Source of the DNA: Croceicoccus sp.
GTDB taxonomy: Bacteria > Pseudomonadota > Alphaproteobacteria > Sphingomonadales > Sphingomonadaceae
DNA: 64,000 nucleotides
Assembly (NCBI GenBank): GCA_002694745.1
Contig: NZMY01000050.1
Location: 373,812 to 437,811, forward strand
Direction: 5' to 3'
Shown here: positions 63,763 to 64,000 of the stretch, in pieces
Layout: every line of letters starts with the position of its first letter
Numbering within the stretch: the stretch's first letter is position 1
Notes under the pieces: model-generated
Databases searched by the model: none
Seen by the model: the letters and a program-made list of their open reading frames with translations, nothing else
Told to the model about the DNA's origin: nothing
Made by a program: the position numbers and the translations under genes

Positions 63763-64000
63763 ATGTTCGACAATCCCTCCATTCTGACTGCCATTCTCGG
63801 GTTTTTGCTGGTGCTTGCTCCGCTCGTCGTGGTGCACGAGCTTGGGCATTATCTCGTCGGCCGCTTGTTCGGCGTGAAGGCAGAGGCGTTTTCGGTCGGT
63901 TTCGGCAAGGAAGTCGCCGGTTTCACCGACAAGCGCGGCACAAGGTGGAAGCTGTCGATGCTGCCGCTGGGCGGTTATGTGCAATTCGCGGGCGACATGA
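63763..64000 (+). CDS. rseP: RseP-type site-2 zinc metalloprotease, N-terminal part
   Basis: The first 79 codons are present; the gene runs off the right edge. MFDNPSILTAILGFLLVLAP opens a membrane segment containing the zinc motif HELGH, followed by GRLFGVKAEAFSVGFGKEV and KLSMLPLGGYVQFAGDM, all diagnostic of RseP (regulated intramembrane proteolysis of anti-sigma factors). It follows dxr by 85 bp in the usual dxr-rseP-bamA order. Confidence 0.95.
   Translation, partial: MFDNPSILTAILGFLLVLAPLVVVHELGHYLVGRLFGVKAEAFSVGFGKEVAGFTDKRGTRWKLSMLPLGGYVQFAGDM

Overview
The window is high-GC chromosomal DNA from an alphaproteobacterium, most likely a member of the Sphingomonadales (Sphingomonadaceae or Erythrobacteraceae). 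The grounds are a GcrA-type cell-cycle regulator, the rimP-nusA-ylxR-infB-rbfA-truB-rpsO-pnp order, the rpsB-tsf-pyrH-frr-uppS-cdsA-dxr-rseP order, and a catabolic locus rich in Rieske oxygenases with a TonB receptor. Genus cannot be fixed from the sequence alone.

Layout. (1) 1-2.2 kb: phage-shock locus. pspA (runs off the left edge) and a small membrane ORF lie on the minus strand behind a good sigma-54 promoter, with the activator pspF divergent. (2) 2.3-14.6 kb: transcription and translation block (rimP, nusA, ylxR-like gene, infB, rbfA, truB, rpsO, pnp), interrupted by a DUF1697 gene, thymidine kinase and an M50 peptidase. (3) 14.6-17.8 kb: spermidine-synthase-like protein, gcrA, ABC-2 permease, hspQ and tRNA-Ser(CGA). 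(4) 17.9-41.6 kb: a catabolic locus with an acyl-CoA ligase, a family III CoA-transferase, acyl-CoA dehydrogenase, enoyl-CoA hydratase, MaoC protein, thioesterase, four SDRs, a thiolase-like/DUF35 pair, three Rieske oxygenases (one frameshifted), a PQQ dehydrogenase, a TonB receptor (frameshifted), two VOC proteins, two ABM-domain proteins and one TetR regulator. (5) 41.7-54.5 kb: DUF418 protein, RND efflux operon, secreted proteins, a bile-acid-symporter-family transporter, an L-2-hydroxyglutarate-oxidase-like flavoenzyme and purU. (6) 54.6-64 kb: psd, pssA, then rpsB, tsf, a carboxymuconolactone-decarboxylase-family gene, pyrH, frr, uppS, cdsA, dxr and the start of rseP.

The main observation is a family of nine near-palindromic 18-bp sites, consensus AAACATKCATGNWTGTTT (centre CA|TG), in the promoter regions of nearly every transcription unit of the catabolic locus, including the TetR gene itself. 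A ninth, weaker copy lies 17 kb away, upstream of the carboxymuconolactone-decarboxylase-family gene between tsf and pyrH. I infer one TetR-controlled regulon for uptake, CoA activation, Rieske hydroxylation and beta-oxidation/aldol-type cleavage of an unidentified hydrophobic compound (terpenoid-, steroid- or alicyclic-like). The substrate is not determinable from sequence. No ferredoxin or ferredoxin reductase for the Rieske oxygenases is encoded in the window. No CRISPR array, integrase or insertion sequence was recognised.
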